Source of the DNA: Pseudochrobactrum asaccharolyticum | GTDB lineage: Bacteria; Pseudomonadota; Alphaproteobacteria; Rhizobiales; Rhizobiaceae | Assembly: GCF_003314995.1 (NCBI RefSeq) | Contig: NZ_QNRH01000001.1 | Span: 595,436-659,435, forward strand | Length of the DNA: 64,000 bases | Reading direction: 5' to 3' | In this document: positions 19,911-30,564 of the stretch, piece by piece | Layout of the letters: every line of letters begins with the position of its first letter | Numbering within the stretch: the first letter of the stretch is position 1 | The notes under the pieces: generated by a model | The model's input: only the letters and a program-made list of their open reading frames with translations | Told to the model about the DNA's origin: nothing | Database searches by the model: none | Program-made: the position numbers and the translations under genes

Positions 19911-21415
19911 TGACCGACTGGCCAATTCTCTCAACGGTCACGTTTCTGCCGCTCGTAGGTGCGTTCTTGATCCTCTTGATCAAGGACGACAGCGAGGCAG
20001 CGCGCCGCAATATCCGTAATGTTGCATTTCTGACCACAATCTTTGTGTTTGCATTGTCTCTGGTGATCTGGGCAGGCTTTGATAATTCAAATGCCGGCTT
20101 CCAGATGGTTGAGAAACATGCATGGTTCGGTGAAGGCATTAGCTATCACATGGGCGTGGACGGTATTTCCATGCTGTTTGTGGTTCTGACCGCATTCCTG
20201 ATGCCGTTCTGTATTCTGGCGAGCTGGAAGTCCGTGGACTTCCGTGTCAAGGAATATATGGTTGCGTTTCTGATCCTTGAAACGCTCGTTATCGGTGTGT
20301 TCTGCGCACTGGATATGTTCCTGTTCTACGTCTTTTTTGAAGCAAGCCTAATTCCGATGTTCATTATCATCGGTGTATGGGGTGGTCAGCGCCGCGTTTA
20401 CGCCAGCCTGAAATTCTTCCTCTATACGCTGCTGGGCTCGGTGCTGATGCTCATTGCTATGATGGCAATGTACTTCACTGCCGGTACAATGGATATTCCG
20501 ACCCTTCTGGCATACGACTTCCCTGCATCAATGCAGACATGGTTGTGGCTGGCCTTCTTCGCTTCTTTCGCAGTGAAGATGCCGATGTGGCCGGTTCATA
20601 CATGGTTGCCTGATGCGCACGTTGAAGCGCCGACAGCCGGTTCGGTTATTCTGGCGGGTATTCTTCTGAAACTCGGTGGCTACGGCTTCCTGCGTTTCTC
20701 GCTGCCGATGTTCCCGCTGGCTTCCGCTGATTTCGCACCATTCGTATTCTGGCTCTCGGTTATCGCCATTGTCTACACCTCTCTGGTGGCTCTGGTTCAG
20801 ACCGATATCAAAAAGCTGATCGCCTATTCGTCCGTTGCCCATATGGGTTATGTGACCATGGGTATCTTTGCTGCCAATGCGCAGGGTGTACAGGGTGCAC
20901 TGTTCCAGATGCTGTCACACGGTATCGTTTCCGGTGCGCTGTTCCTTTGCGTGGGCGTGGTTTATGACCGTATGCACACGAGAGAGATCTCGGCCTATGG
21001 CGGTCTGGTCAATAACATGCCGAAATATGCGGTTGTGTTCCTGATCCTCACCATGGCCAATGTTGGTCTGCCAGGGACTTCCGGCTTTATCGGTGAATTC
21101 CTGACACTGTTCGGTGTATTCCAGGCCAATACTTGGATTGCTGTGATTGCAACAACCGGTGTTATCCTGTCGGCTGCCTATGCGCTTTACCTCTATCGCC
21201 GCGTCATTTTCGGTGCGCTTGATAAAGAAAGCCTGAAAGCACTGCTGGATCTTTCACCTCGTGAAAAAGCGATCCTGTATCCGCTCGTCATTCTGACGAT
21301 CTTCTTCGGTGTCTATCCGGTTCCGGTCTTTGATGCGACTGCGAGTGCCGTTGACGCTCTGGTCACCAACTACAATGCGGCTGTGGCAAGTGTTGCCATG
21401 CCTGTTGCAAATTAA
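19910..21415 (+). CDS. nuoM: NADH-quinone oxidoreductase subunit M
   Basis: NuoM is the middle antiporter-like proton pump of complex I. It is 501 aa with about 14 hydrophobic segments. The key Glu is in [17 protein letters not shown] and the core Lys in [31 protein letters not shown]. The start overlaps the nuoL stop. NuoN starts 17 bp after its stop codon. Confidence 0.98.
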   Translation: MTDWPILSTVTFLPLVGAFLILLIKDDSEAARRNIRNVAFLTTIFVFALSLVIWAGFDNSNAGFQMVEKHAWFGEGISYHMGVDGISMLFVVLTAFLMPFCILASWKSVDFRVKEYMVAFLILETLVIGVFCALDMFLFYVFFEASLIPMFIIIGVWGGQRRVYASLKFFLYTLLGSVLMLIAMMAMYFTAGTMDIPTLLAYDFPASMQTWLWLAFFASFAVKMPMWPVHTWLPDAHVEAPTAGSVILAGILLKLGGYGFLRFSLPMFPLASADFAPFVFWLSVIAIVYTSLVALVQTDIKKLIAYSSVAHMGYVTMGIFAANAQGVQGALFQMLSHGIVSGALFLCVGVVYDRMHTREISAYGGLVNNMPKYAVVFLILTMANVGLPGTSGFIGEFLTLFGVFQANTWIAVIATTGVILSAAYALYLYRRVIFGALDKESLKALLDLSPREKAILYPLVILTIFFGVYPVPVFDATASAVDALVTNYNAAVASVAMPVAN

Positions 21416-21432
21416 GACGAAGGCATCGAGCG

Positions 21433-22869
21433 ATGTACACCGATCTGATTGCCCACCTTACTCTCGCTGCACCGGAGGTGCTGCTCGCAGTTGGCGCCTT
21501 GGTGCTGCTGATGGTGGGTGTATTCTCCGGCGACCGCGCCAGCACGATTGTTACGGGTCTCTCCGTAGCATTGCTGCTGGGTGCGCTCGCACTCGTGCTG
21601 GTTTTCCCTGCTGACGGCGCTGCTTTCGGCACGGCATTTATCAGCGACAGCTTCACCCGTTTCATGAAAGTGCTGACCCTGATCGGTTCGGTTGTCACAC
21701 TGATCATGTCGGTTGGTTTTGCCAAAGACCAGAAATTCAACAAGTTTGAGTTTCCGGTTCTGGTCGTGCTTTCGACCGTTGGTATGCTGTTGATGGTTTC
21801 TGCCAACAATATGCTGGCTCTCTATCTCGGCCTCGAAATGTCGTCTCTGGCACTCTATGTGCTGGCCGCTTTCAACCGCGACAGCGTGCGTTCCACAGAA
21901 GCCGGTCTGAAATATTTCGTTCTCGGCGCTCTGTCTTCGGGTATGCTGCTGTACGGTATTTCTCTGGTCTATGGTTATACAGGCACAATCAACTTTGCTG
22001 ATATTGCTGCTGCCGTTACCGGTGGCGAGCGTCAGCTGGGTCTGGTCTTTGGTCTGGTCTTCATCATGGCCGGTCTGGCATTCAAAATCTCTGCTGTTCC
22101 GTTCCATATGTGGACACCGGACGTTTATGAAGGTGCACCAACCCCTGTAACCGCTTTCTTTGCTGCTGCTCCGAAAATGGCTGCTGTTGCATTGCTGGTT
22201 CGCGTGACCATGGGTGCCTTTGCACCGCTGAGCGCTGACTGGCAGCAGATCATCGTCTTCGTCGCTTTGGCTTCGATGATCCTCGGTGCTTTCGCAGCAA
22301 TTGGTCAGAAGAACATCAAACGCCTGATGGCCTATTCATCCATCAGCCATGTTGGTTATGCTCTGGTCGGTCTGGCTGCCGGTACTGTAGACGGTGTGCG
22401 CGGCGTTGCTATTTACATGCTGATCTATCTGGTGATGACACTGGGTACATTTGCATTCATTCTGGCAATGCGTAACAAAAACGGCACTGTTGAAGAGATT
22501 AATGATCTGGCTGGTCTGTCCCGCACCAATCCGGTGATGGCAACGATCATGACCATCTTCTTGTTCTCGCTTGCAGGTATTCCTCCGCTGGCCGGTTTCT
22601 TCGGTAAGTGGTACACATTCCTTGCAGCTGTTCAGGCTGGTCTGGTGCCGCTGGCGGTTATCGGTATCGTGGCTTCTGTTGTCGGTGCGTTCTACTACCT
22701 ACGTATGATCAAGATCATGTGGTTCGATGAGCCAGCAGCTGGTCTTGAAGCACCTGCCGGTGAACTGAAACTGGTAATGGGCGTATCTGCAGCTTTCGTT
22801 CTGCTCTATGCGCTGATTGCTTCGCCGATCATGATCTGGGCGACAAATGCTGCCAAAGCATTTTTCTGA
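21433..22869 (+). CDS. nuoN: NADH-quinone oxidoreductase subunit N
   Basis: NuoN is the third antiporter-like pump and the last gene of the operon. It is 478 aa. The core motifs [45 protein letters not shown] and [22 protein letters not shown] are intact. A clear intrinsic terminator lies 24 bp after the stop, so the downstream birA may depend on read-through or its own promoter. Confidence 0.98.
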   Translation: MYTDLIAHLTLAAPEVLLAVGALVLLMVGVFSGDRASTIVTGLSVALLLGALALVLVFPADGAAFGTAFISDSFTRFMKVLTLIGSVVTLIMSVGFAKDQKFNKFEFPVLVVLSTVGMLLMVSANNMLALYLGLEMSSLALYVLAAFNRDSVRSTEAGLKYFVLGALSSGMLLYGISLVYGYTGTINFADIAAAVTGGERQLGLVFGLVFIMAGLAFKISAVPFHMWTPDVYEGAPTPVTAFFAAAPKMAAVALLVRVTMGAFAPLSADWQQIIVFVALASMILGAFAAIGQKNIKRLMAYSSISHVGYALVGLAAGTVDGVRGVAIYMLIYLVMTLGTFAFILAMRNKNGTVEEINDLAGLSRTNPVMATIMTIFLFSLAGIPPLAGFFGKWYTFLAAVQAGLVPLAVIGIVASVVGAFYYLRMIKIMWFDEPAAGLEAPAGELKLVMGVSAAFVLLYALIASPIMIWATNAAKAFF

Positions 22870-22893
22870 TAAGATCTGAATAGAACATGTTAT

Positions 22894-22926
22894 AAACGCC
22901 CGGTTTTGTGCCGGGCGTTTTTGTTT
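22894..22926 (+). terminator. Intrinsic terminator of the nuo operon
   Basis: Stem AAACGCCCGG/CCGGGCGTTT (22894-22903, 22911-22920) with a 7-nt loop and a T-rich tail. Confidence 0.9.
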
Positions 22927-22961
22927 CTGCACAGACTGGCTGAATGGATGACAGAGAGATT

Positions 22962-23738
22962 ATGACTTTTGTACTGAGCGAAAAAACAATCGCTGCCGGA
23001 TATCGGGTAAAGGAATTCGAGTATATCGGCTCAACGAATGCCGAAGCCTTGCAGGATGCGCAAACCGGTGAGGCGGGTTTTGTCTGGTATGTAACCAAAG
23101 ATCAGCGCTCCGGCCGTGGTCGCCGTGGCCGCGAGTGGTCAACGCAGACCGGCAACCTCGCAGCAACCCTGCTACTTGTTCATGACTATTCCTTGGAAAT
23201 TGCAGCTACGCTGAGTTTCGTCGCCGGACTTTCACTGATTGAAGCGGTTGAGCAATTGCTGCCGGATACGCAGACACGGTTTCAGCTCAAATGGCCGAAT
23301 GATGTGCTGGCAGATGGTGCAAAATTATCGGGCATCCTGCTGGAGTCCGCTATCCTGAAAGACGGGCGCAAGGCTCTGGTTATTGGTATTGGCGTGAATG
23401 TTCTGCATATTCCGGAGGGCGTGCCCTATGCCGTGAGCAATCTGAAAGACAATGGCTATAGTCAAGGTGCCGAACAGCTTTTACAGGCACTGGCTGAACG
23501 CTTTGCTGTGAACTTTGCTTTGTGGAATGATGGTCAGGGGCTGGAAACAATTCGTACCCATTGGTTGCGCCATGCGGCAAGAGTGGGCGAAGTCATTCGG
23601 GTGCAGAGCGGTGGTGAAGTGCTGGAGGGTGTGTTCTCTTCCATTGATGCTCAGGGGCATCTGGTATTGAGCCTGCCACAGGGGCGTAAACAGACGATCT
23701 CAGCGGGTGAGGTTTTCTTTGGCACTGAAACACGTTAA
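22962..23738 (+). CDS. birA: Biotin--[acetyl-CoA-carboxylase] ligase
   Basis: BirA attaches biotin to the carrier protein of biotin enzymes through biotinyl-AMP. From the ATG at 22962 it is 258 aa; a start at 22944 would add six residues. The biotin/ATP loop GRGRRGREW and the KWPNDV motif are present, followed by SGILLE and the small C-terminal SH3-like domain. The N-terminal DNA-binding domain of E. coli BirA is absent, so this is the ligase-only type that cannot repress bio genes. In related genomes this gene also sits between nuoN and rnj. Confidence 0.93.
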   Translation: MTFVLSEKTIAAGYRVKEFEYIGSTNAEALQDAQTGEAGFVWYVTKDQRSGRGRRGREWSTQTGNLAATLLLVHDYSLEIAATLSFVAGLSLIEAVEQLLPDTQTRFQLKWPNDVLADGAKLSGILLESAILKDGRKALVIGIGVNVLHIPEGVPYAVSNLKDNGYSQGAEQLLQALAERFAVNFALWNDGQGLETIRTHWLRHAARVGEVIRVQSGGEVLEGVFSSIDAQGHLVLSLPQGRKQTISAGEVFFGTETR

Positions 23739-24055
23739 AGCGTCTGTTTAGAGTTATGTTTCATGAAAGCGGTGATAGCTTGGTGTTATCAGGTCAAGCC
23801 GAAGTGAACGCGATAAACTGGCTAATAGGTCCGGTATTGTTATAAATGGGATGTTGAAGTGCAAAACTTCAGCTTTCCTTTTGTAAGTTGGGAATTTCAC
23901 AGAACAATTCTTGCTTCCAATCACTTTAGCGGTCATGAAATTATTATCTTAAGTTTGCATTGTTATGACTGTGCGCATCCGGCTCTGTCTTTAAAAGAGC
24001 AGGGAAAATGCCAAATGATGATGTACCGGAATTAAATAGTTTTTGAGGAGGGGGA
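23739..24055. other. Intergenic region before rnj
   Basis: 317 bp without a recognisable gene or strong hairpin. It ends with the strong ribosome-binding site GAGGAGGGGG of rnj and probably contains the rnj promoter, which I could not locate with confidence. Confidence 0.4.
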
Positions 24056-25774
24056 ATGCCCCAGTCCCGTTTGGATGATTTGCAGAACAAAGCCCAGCTG
24101 AATGGCAAAGAGGAACTGGTGTTCCTGCCATTAGGCGGCGTCGGTGAAATCGGTATGAATCTTGCAATGTACGGCTACGGGCCGGAACATGCGCGTGAAT
24201 GGATCATTATCGATATGGGCGTGAGTTTTGCAGGTCCTGAATTGCCGGGGGCAGATTTGATCCTTCCGGATATCCGTTATCTGGAAGCAGAGCGTAATAA
24301 TATCCGCGGGATTATTATCACCCACGCGCACGAAGACCATTATGGCTCGCTGCTGGATTTGTGGCCGCGCCTCCGTCTGCCGGTTTATGCGACGCCATTC
24401 ACCGCCGGTTTGCTCGAAGCCAAACGTCAGGCTGAATATAATGCCCCGGAAATTCCGGTGACCGTATTCCGTGCGGGTGAAAGCTTTGAAGTCGGCGCTT
24501 TCAAGATCGAAGCGCTGGCCGTTACCCACTCTATCCCTGAGCCGGTATCGCTGGCGATTACCACACCGCTAGGCCGTGTGATCCATACAGGCGACTGGAA
24601 GATTGATCCGGAACCATCCCTGGGCCCTGTGCTTGATGCCAGCCGTTTTGAACAACTCGGCGATGAAGGTGTGCTGGCATTGGTCTGCGACAGTACCAAT
24701 GCGATGCGCGAAGGTGAATCCCCATCCGAGCGTCAGGTTTCGGAAAGCCTGCGTGAGCTGATCCAGAATGCCAAAGGCCGTGTGGCCATTACCACATTCT
24801 CTTCCAATGTCGGACGTATCCGCTCAATCGCCGAAGCAGCACGCGATGCCGGTCGTCAGGTGCTGGTGGTTGGCCGTTCGATGAAGCGCTGCATTTCTGT
24901 GGCGACAGAGCTTGGCTATATGGAAGGTCTGCCGGAATTTCTCTCGGAAGATGATTACGGCTATGTCCCGCGTGAAAATGTGGTGATGGTTCTGACCGGT
25001 AGTCAGGGGGAACCACGTGCTGCGCTTGCCAAACTGGCACGAGATGAAATGCGCTCTCTGGCATTGACCGCCGGTGATACGGTGATTTTCTCGTCGCGTA
25101 CTATTCCGGGTAATGAAAAATCGATCATTGAAATCAAAAACATGCTGATCGAGCAGGGCATTAAGATCATCTCTGATGATGATGCGCTTGTGCATGTTTC
25201 GGGCCACCCGCGCCGCAATGAGCTGAAGCGTATGTATGCTTGGGTTCGTCCGCAAATTCTGGTGCCGGTGCATGGTGAAGCCGCGCATCTGGTTGCACAG
25301 GGCACTCTGGGCATGCAGGCCGGCATTCCGGATGTGGCGCAGATCCGCAATGGTGATGTGCTGCGCTTAGCACCGGGCCCTGCAAAGATCATTGATGAAG
25401 CACCTTATGGCCGTATCTATAAAGATGGTCGCCTGATTGGTGATGAAGATGAAATGGGGATCACAGAGCGCCGCAAACTGGCTTGGGTTGGCCATGTGGC
25501 GGTGTCCATTCTTCTCGATAATCAGCATAAAATCTACGATGATCCGGAAGTGGTTGCTTTTGGCCTGCCGGAAGAAGATTCTCAGCGTAATTTGATCGAG
25601 GATCTGCTTTATGATGCCGTAATGAGTGCCGTTGACAGTATTCCGCGCGCGCGTCGTAAGGATCTTGAACTGGTGCGTGAAGCTGCACGGCGTGCAGTAC
25701 GTGCTGCAGCCAATGATGTCTGGGGCAAAAAGCCGGTTACCACTGTCTTTGTAACACGTATTCCGGAAGCCTGA
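24056..25774 (+). CDS. rnj: Ribonuclease J
   Basis: RNase J is a metallo-beta-lactamase/beta-CASP ribonuclease with endo- and 5'-3' exonuclease activity, used for rRNA maturation and mRNA decay in alphaproteobacteria. It is 572 aa. The zinc-binding motif HAHEDHYG is near residue 85-92, further ligands in HTGDWKID and VCDSTNAMREGES, and the beta-CASP HVSGHPRRNE and VPVHGEAAH follow. The ATG has a very strong ribosome-binding site. A perfect 15-bp terminator stem follows. Confidence 0.95.
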   Translation: MPQSRLDDLQNKAQLNGKEELVFLPLGGVGEIGMNLAMYGYGPEHAREWIIIDMGVSFAGPELPGADLILPDIRYLEAERNNIRGIIITHAHEDHYGSLLDLWPRLRLPVYATPFTAGLLEAKRQAEYNAPEIPVTVFRAGESFEVGAFKIEALAVTHSIPEPVSLAITTPLGRVIHTGDWKIDPEPSLGPVLDASRFEQLGDEGVLALVCDSTNAMREGESPSERQVSESLRELIQNAKGRVAITTFSSNVGRIRSIAEAARDAGRQVLVVGRSMKRCISVATELGYMEGLPEFLSEDDYGYVPRENVVMVLTGSQGEPRAALAKLARDEMRSLALTAGDTVIFSSRTIPGNEKSIIEIKNMLIEQGIKIISDDDALVHVSGHPRRNELKRMYAWVRPQILVPVHGEAAHLVAQGTLGMQAGIPDVAQIRNGDVLRLAPGPAKIIDEAPYGRIYKDGRLIGDEDEMGITERRKLAWVGHVAVSILLDNQHKIYDDPEVVAFGLPEEDSQRNLIEDLLYDAVMSAVDSIPRARRKDLELVREAARRAVRAAANDVWGKKPVTTVFVTRIPEA

Positions 25775-25807
25775 TTACCTGCATTTATATTGCTTCTGTT
25801 AAGTTTA

Positions 25808-25850
25808 AAACCGCCGGTCTGTATCGCACAGACCGGCGGTTTTATTTTTG
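25808..25850 (+). terminator. Intrinsic terminator after rnj
   Basis: 15-bp perfect stem (25808-25822, 25828-25842) with loop ATCGC, followed by TTTATTTTT. Confidence 0.9.
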
Positions 25851-25964
25851 GTTGCTTGAATTCATTGGCACGGCACTATTGTCGGCACGAAAATGCTGAA
25901 CTAAGGTGAGGCCGGAGCAGAGCATAACCTTGATATTGGTATCGGTTATGCAGGGAGGAAAAAT

Positions 25965-26231
25965 ATGTCGGTTATATCCGGAATGGCGATTTTTTTCATC
26001 ATCTGGTGGACAACACTGTTTGCCATGTTGCCTTTTGGTTTGCGTACACAGGCAGAAGAAAATCATATTGTGCGTGGCACAGTCGCGAGCGCTCCGGCAC
26101 GCCCGCGGATCTGGCTGGCCTTTTTACGGACAACAATCGTCGCCACGATCATTTTTGGCTTATTCTGGTTTGTCACGCAGAAGCTTGGCTTTGGTCTGGA
26201 TGACATTCCGCACTTCTTCCCGGACCTGTGA
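25965..26231 (+). CDS. DUF1467 family small membrane protein
   Basis: 88-aa protein with two membrane segments (about residues 5-25 and 55-75), separated by the conserved loop PFGLRTQAEE and VRGTVASAPARPR. This is the DUF1467 family, conserved in alphaproteobacteria and of unknown function. The ATG is preceded by GGGAGG. Its position between rnj and proS is conserved in Brucella relatives as I recall; here a lipoprotein, an AraC regulator and an RNA candidate lie between it and proS. Confidence 0.85.
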   Translation: MSVISGMAIFFIIWWTTLFAMLPFGLRTQAEENHIVRGTVASAPARPRIWLAFLRTTIVATIIFGLFWFVTQKLGFGLDDIPHFFPDL

Positions 26232-26290
26232 ATCTAAAACTGAGTTTATTTCCGTAATCATCTGTATTCATAGCGCTATATAGAATTAAA

Positions 26291-26992
26291 TTATCTGATT
26301 TTGGTGCGTACGGCATCGCCTGAAATCAGAATTTCAGGCTTTGCATTGGGTGTGTTCGGCAGTTTACTGTCGAACATGGATGCCTTGGCATGAATACGAT
26401 AGCTGACCGCAGTACCTTTCGGAAACTGCAGACTGGTATCAAGCGCACGACCGGCGATATCAATCTGCTCCGGTTGCGTAGTATCATCGAATTGCAATCT
26501 TGTACGAAAAGCATCGCCACGAATTTTAACCGTTTGGGCTGAGCCTGACAGAGCAATATCTGCAGCTCTGGTGTCGATATCCAAACCGGAGAATTGCCCC
26601 TGAAGATCAGCTTTGAAAGCGGGCTGATCAATCGTCACACTGGCATCGCGCGGCAGGTTGATTTGCAGATCGGTGCTGCATTCCGACAGATCATACCAGT
26701 CGCTGTTGCGGGATGTGATCAGCAATGTTTGTCCCGTCACAACCATATCACCCTTTGCTTTACAGTCATTATAGAACCAACCGGAGAGCCAGCCTGACGG
26801 TTTGGCGGTCATGATTGATTGCCACTTTTCATCTTCTTGAGTGGTTAACCGGATAAAGCTGGCATCACCGCTAATTTTGACAAGATTGACGTCATCTGTC
26901 GCGACTGACTTCGTGGCAGGAGACGGTTCGTTGTTGCAACCGCTGAGTGCAACGACGGTGGAAAGCAATATAGAACGAAGCAGATAATCCAT
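26291..26992 (-). CDS. Putative lipoprotein
   Basis: 233-aa protein with an N-terminal signal and lipobox (VALSGC, Cys near residue 19), so it is probably lipid-anchored in the periplasm. The rest is rich in short beta-strand-like repeats (ITISRN-, INLPRDASVTI-, IDTRAADIAL-, VKIRGDAFRTRLQ-), which suggests a beta-helix-like fold similar to DUF4097-type proteins. I do not recognise the gene. It faces the DUF1467 gene tail to tail. The upstream region on its 5' side is repeat-rich. Confidence 0.65.
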   Translation of the reverse strand: MDYLLRSILLSTVVALSGCNNEPSPATKSVATDDVNLVKISGDASFIRLTTQEDEKWQSIMTAKPSGWLSGWFYNDCKAKGDMVVTGQTLLITSRNSDWYDLSECSTDLQINLPRDASVTIDQPAFKADLQGQFSGLDIDTRAADIALSGSAQTVKIRGDAFRTRLQFDDTTQPEQIDIAGRALDTSLQFPKGTAVSYRIHAKASMFDSKLPNTPNAKPEILISGDAVRTKIR

Positions 26993-27337
26993 GCATATTT
27001 ATCCCTATTAAGATGGTCTGTGCATGGATATTTGATCGTTCTGTCATTTTCGGCGACCTGAAACCTGATCAAGGTCGACGCAAAATGCGTTTTGCTTCAT
27101 CGCTAGAGCGTGTTGCGTTTAATCGTATCCACTGCGCTCGCTCTAGATTCTTTTAATTATCGCATGTTCGAGAACGCTAAATGAATACATTTGAGCCAGA
27201 CATGCTTTAGAGCATCCCGAAAAGTAGGAATCGATTTTCGGAGAGGTTATGCGTAAAAATAAATAGATAGAGAACTCTCAATGGTTTGGTCTGAACCGGA
27301 GATAGTCTGGCTTGTAACCATCATGTAAGGCTGTGCC
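26993..27337. other. Divergent intergenic region with palindromic repeats
   Basis: 345 bp between the lipoprotein gene (minus) and the AraC-type gene (plus). It is mostly two rhizobial-type palindromic units (27103-27146 and 27205-27260); promoters for both genes presumably flank them. Confidence 0.5.
27103..27260. repeat. Rhizobial-type intergenic mosaic repeat
   Basis: Unit 1 has 8-bp arms CTAGAGCG/CGCTCTAG (27103-27110, 27139-27146). Unit 2 has arms CCGAAAA/TTTTCGG (27217-27223, 27235-27241) inside GCAT...ATGC, followed by GTAAAAATAAATAGATAGAG. Both match repeats common in Brucella-group and Rhizobium genomes; the same unit 2 design occurs at 53955-53996. Confidence 0.7.
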
Positions 27338-28414
27338 GTGCTTTTTATTCCTTTGCCTTTTGTGGTGACAATCTTGCTGGCTATGTTGCTTTGGCAATTG
27401 TTGCGCAAGCGTGAGACGGGCAATCGCACAGATCAGTTTTTCATCGTGCTGATTAGTATTTATATGGTGCAATCTGTATTGCTTGGTTTGCGCTGGGGCT
27501 ATGAAATTACAGCGGTTTTGCCATTACAGATATTGCTGGCCTCACTCATTGCCGGATTGGCCTATTTAAGTTTTTATAGTCTCACTGTGCCCGACAGCAC
27601 GCTGGCATTAAGCCTTAAAAAGATATGGCCGCATTTGCTGCCGGTGATGGTTATTTTCAGCCTGTTGCTTTTCCGGCGGGACTTGGCAGCTCTGGCTATT
27701 ATTGTGATTTTCCTGGTCTATGGCGTTTCTTTATTATGGCTTGCCTTTAAGGGGCCGGATATTTTGATTGCAGCAAGATTGGATGGTGTGCTGCGTTCCT
27801 ATCGGGCAATGCAGATTACCGGCCTGATGCTGATCGGCTCTGTAATCGTTGATCTTTTGATTAATTTGGATTTTGCCCGAAACAGTGGTCATTACTCACC
27901 AGCTATCATTTTGGTGACGAATATTCTGTCATTACTTTTCCTTGGCACTGCAGCAGGCGTGGCGCTGAACAATCGTACCAATGATGAAAGCGGCGGGGAG
28001 GCGGAGCCTCACGCGCAAGCGCCAAGTACGGAGGCGGCTCTGACCACGGAGCAACATGTGGCTATCGTGGCGGAACTGGATGATCTGATGCGAGAAAAGC
28101 AGCTCTATAAGGACATGGAGTTGAATTTGAAACGCATTGCACATCGTTTGCGCAAACCGCCACGTCATGTGTCTGAGGCGGTAAATCGTTGTCGCGCAAT
28201 GAGCGTTTCTGTCTATGTGAATAATTTTCGCGTGGAGGAGGCGTGCCGTCTGTTGCGGGAGACGGACGAGCCGGTGACACAGATTACATTTGCCAGTGGT
28301 TTTCTGACCAAGTCCAATTTCAATCGCGAATTTTTGCGTGTGACGGGTATGAGCCCCAAAGCATTTCGCAGTCAGATGGTAACATCTGACGTTCGCGATA
28401 ATGCGCCCAACTAA
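27338..28414 (+). CDS. Membrane-anchored AraC-family transcriptional regulator
   Basis: 358 aa with an N-terminal half of about six to seven membrane helices and a C-terminal AraC-type double helix-turn-helix domain (from about residue 255; segments LKRIAHRLRKPPRHVSEAVN and ITFASGFLTKSNFNREFLRV). This design is a one-component sensor that binds DNA from the membrane. The start is a GTG preceded by TAAGG at good spacing. It points away from the lipoprotein gene, which could be its target, but that is inference. Confidence 0.82.
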   Translation: MLFIPLPFVVTILLAMLLWQLLRKRETGNRTDQFFIVLISIYMVQSVLLGLRWGYEITAVLPLQILLASLIAGLAYLSFYSLTVPDSTLALSLKKIWPHLLPVMVIFSLLLFRRDLAALAIIVIFLVYGVSLLWLAFKGPDILIAARLDGVLRSYRAMQITGLMLIGSVIVDLLINLDFARNSGHYSPAIILVTNILSLLFLGTAAGVALNNRTNDESGGEAEPHAQAPSTEAALTTEQHVAIVAELDDLMREKQLYKDMELNLKRIAHRLRKPPRHVSEAVNRCRAMSVSVYVNNFRVEEACRLLRETDEPVTQITFASGFLTKSNFNREFLRVTGMSPKAFRSQMVTSDVRDNAPN

Positions 28415-29235
28415 AGGTTATTTCGCAATCGGCTGATAATGCCTGATCTCTGAACTGAGCATTCTCATCGAAAATAGCTTCTCGCGCTGATTTCTCTGTG
28501 AAATGTGGAGAGTGAGCAGGGCGGGAGAGTCGCTGCTTTATTATTGCAGCCAAGAAAAACTATGCTTTATAATCACACTATATTTGTATTATTAAGATGT
28601 AAAAAAAAGCAAGGCGTTAGCCTTGCTGATAAAATACGCGTCCAACTCGTATCCTTATTACAGGCGGCTGCGATAAACCGCGCCTGAGTTGCATCCTCCC
28701 AAGACTTTGACCGCGTGAGAGAGTAGTTAAGCCTGCTCTCTGTTGTCGTTAACTTGAAAATAGAGTGAGAAATATCAGTTGTCACGTGTTTTTTTAAGCG
28801 AGAACACAAAAATGACATATGATTTAAAGCGAAAATACGATTTTGAGAGTTTTTAATTCGATTTAAATGACCAAATTGATCAAAAATGCAGTTTTTGAAC
28901 TGTTTTCTGTGTCAAAATCGAATTTGTAAAAAAAATGTCACAAAGAAGTAAAACAGAAGAAGTTTGTATTCTTATCCTCTCAAGAGCGGGCATAAACTTG
29001 TGAAGCTCACGCTATTTTGAGCGGGTAAGCCTGTTTTCTATGGAATCAGCATGGCTTGCCATAATTTGGCAGGCTTTATCCGGCAGGTCTGCACTGTTCC
29101 GTGTTGGAAATTACAGCGCTCCGCTCTGCGTGAGACGGGTTTTCATTGCTACGATAAGTGGTTAATAAACACGGGAGATTTTATGTGTTTTTTCCTGATT
29201 CTTCGGTGTCGGGAACAATTTCCGGTGGTTCCTCC
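28415..29235. other. Long intergenic region before proS
   Basis: About 820 bp without a protein gene I can support. It holds a probable minus-strand small RNA (28601-28750) and a very AT-rich tract (28800-28980) with a distant 9-bp inverted repeat (CGATTTTGA near 28840, complement near 28912). The proS promoter must lie to the right of this. Confidence 0.5.
28601..28750 (-). ncRNA. Probable intergenic small RNA
   Basis: On the minus strand a promoter-like pair (GTGACA at 28780-28785, 17-nt spacer, TATTTT at 28757-28762) is followed about 130 nt later by a textbook intrinsic terminator: a 7-bp stem GCAAGGC/GCCTTGC with a 4-nt loop (28609-28626) and eight U. The body can form further stems (GAGAG/CTCTC, CAGGCG/CGCCTG, ATACG/CGTAT). 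No annotated minus-strand gene uses this terminator. A 25-codon ORF (28694-28617) lies inside, but its G-run is too close to the ATG to be a normal ribosome-binding site. Family not recognised. Confidence 0.5.
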
Positions 29236-30564
29236 ATGCGTATGTCGCGATTCTTTTTGCCAATCCTGAAAGAAAATCCAAAAGAGGCAGAAATTGTCTC
29301 CCATCGTTTGATGCTGCGTGCGGGTATGATCCGTCAGCAATCAGCTGGTATCTACACATGGCTGCCGCTGGGTCTGAAGGTGCTCAACAAGGTCAACACA
29401 ATCATCCGTGAAGAGCAGAACCGCGCTGGCGGTAATGAAATTCTGATGCCGACCATTCAGTCTGCGGATCTGTGGCGCGAAAGCGGCCGATATGACGCTT
29501 ACGGCAAGGAAATGCTGCGCATCAAAGACCGCTCCGAGCGTGAAATGCTGTTCGGCCCGACCAATGAAGAAATGGTCACCGATATTTTCCGCTCTTATGT
29601 GCGTTCTTACAAGGACTTGCCGCTGAACCTCTATCACATTCAGTGGAAATTCCGTGATGAAGTGCGTCCGCGTTTCGGCGTGATGCGCTCACGTGAGTTC
29701 CTGATGAAAGATGCTTATTCCTTTGATCTGAACTATGAAGGCGCGAAAGCTGCCTATTACCGCATGTTTGTTTCTTACCTGCGCACATTCTCGCGTATTG
29801 GCGTGCAGGTTGTGCCGATGCGTGCAGATACCGGCCCGATCGGTGGTGATTTGTCCCATGAGTTTATCATTCTGGCAGATACCGGTGAAAGTCAGGTTTT
29901 CTGTGACCGCGCTTATCTTGATCTGAAAGTGCCGGGTGCGGATATCGACTTCTTCGATGATGCCGCAATGGCTTCGATCGTTGACCAGTGGACAACACCT
30001 TATGCCGCGACTGAAGAAATGCACGACGAAGCCGCATGGGCAAAGGTCGATGCAGCTTCTCAGGTTGCAGCACGCGGTATTGAAGTCGGCCATATCTTCC
30101 ATTTCGGCACTAAATATTCTGAGCCAATGGGCGCGAAAGTGCAGGGACCAGACGGTAAAGAGCATCTGGTTTCCATGGGTTCTTACGGTATCGGCCCTTC
30201 ACGCGTGGTTGCAGCAACGATTGAAGCATCGCACGATGAAAACGGTATCATCTGGCCGAAAGCCATTGCGCCGTTTGGTGCGGGTATCGTCAATATGAAG
30301 CCAGGCGATGCGGCTTGTGATGCTGTTTCTGAAAAACTCTATGAAGCGCTGACCAATGCCGGTCTTGATCCTTTGCTGGATGACAGCGACGACCGTCCGG
30401 GTTCAAAATTCGCGACTATGGATCTGATCGGCGTGCCGGTGCAGATTATCGCCGGTCCGCGCAGTGTTGCGAATGGCGAAGTTGAAGTGAAAGATCGCAA
30501 AACCGGTGAACGACAGACAATGACTGTGGAAGCCGCAATCAATCTTCTCACTGCGGGGCAGTAA
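29236..30564 (+). CDS. proS: Prolyl-tRNA synthetase
   Basis: Class II synthetase that charges tRNA-Pro. From the ATG at 29236 ([20 protein letters not shown]) it is 442 aa, the compact alphaproteobacterial form without the editing insertion domain. Motif 2 ([25 protein letters not shown]), [13 protein letters not shown] and the motif 3 region ([13 protein letters not shown]) are clear. The reading frame is open 26 codons further upstream without family similarity. The stop overlaps the lolC start (TAATG). Confidence 0.95.
   Translation: MRMSRFFLPILKENPKEAEIVSHRLMLRAGMIRQQSAGIYTWLPLGLKVLNKVNTIIREEQNRAGGNEILMPTIQSADLWRESGRYDAYGKEMLRIKDRSEREMLFGPTNEEMVTDIFRSYVRSYKDLPLNLYHIQWKFRDEVRPRFGVMRSREFLMKDAYSFDLNYEGAKAAYYRMFVSYLRTFSRIGVQVVPMRADTGPIGGDLSHEFIILADTGESQVFCDRAYLDLKVPGADIDFFDDAAMASIVDQWTTPYAATEEMHDEAAWAKVDAASQVAARGIEVGHIFHFGTKYSEPMGAKVQGPDGKEHLVSMGSYGIGPSRVVAATIEASHDENGIIWPKAIAPFGAGIVNMKPGDAACDAVSEKLYEALTNAGLDPLLDDSDDRPGSKFATMDLIGVPVQIIAGPRSVANGEVEVKDRKTGERQTMTVEAAINLLTAGQ

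Noticed and set aside
28617..28694. 25-codon ORF inside the candidate small RNA
   Set aside because: GGGAGG touches the ATG with no spacer, so normal initiation is unlikely; left open only as a remote dual-function possibility.
28573..28818. 81-codon minus-strand ORF in the araC-proS gap
   Set aside because: It reads straight through a strong intrinsic terminator and lacks a ribosome-binding site; the small RNA interpretation fits better.
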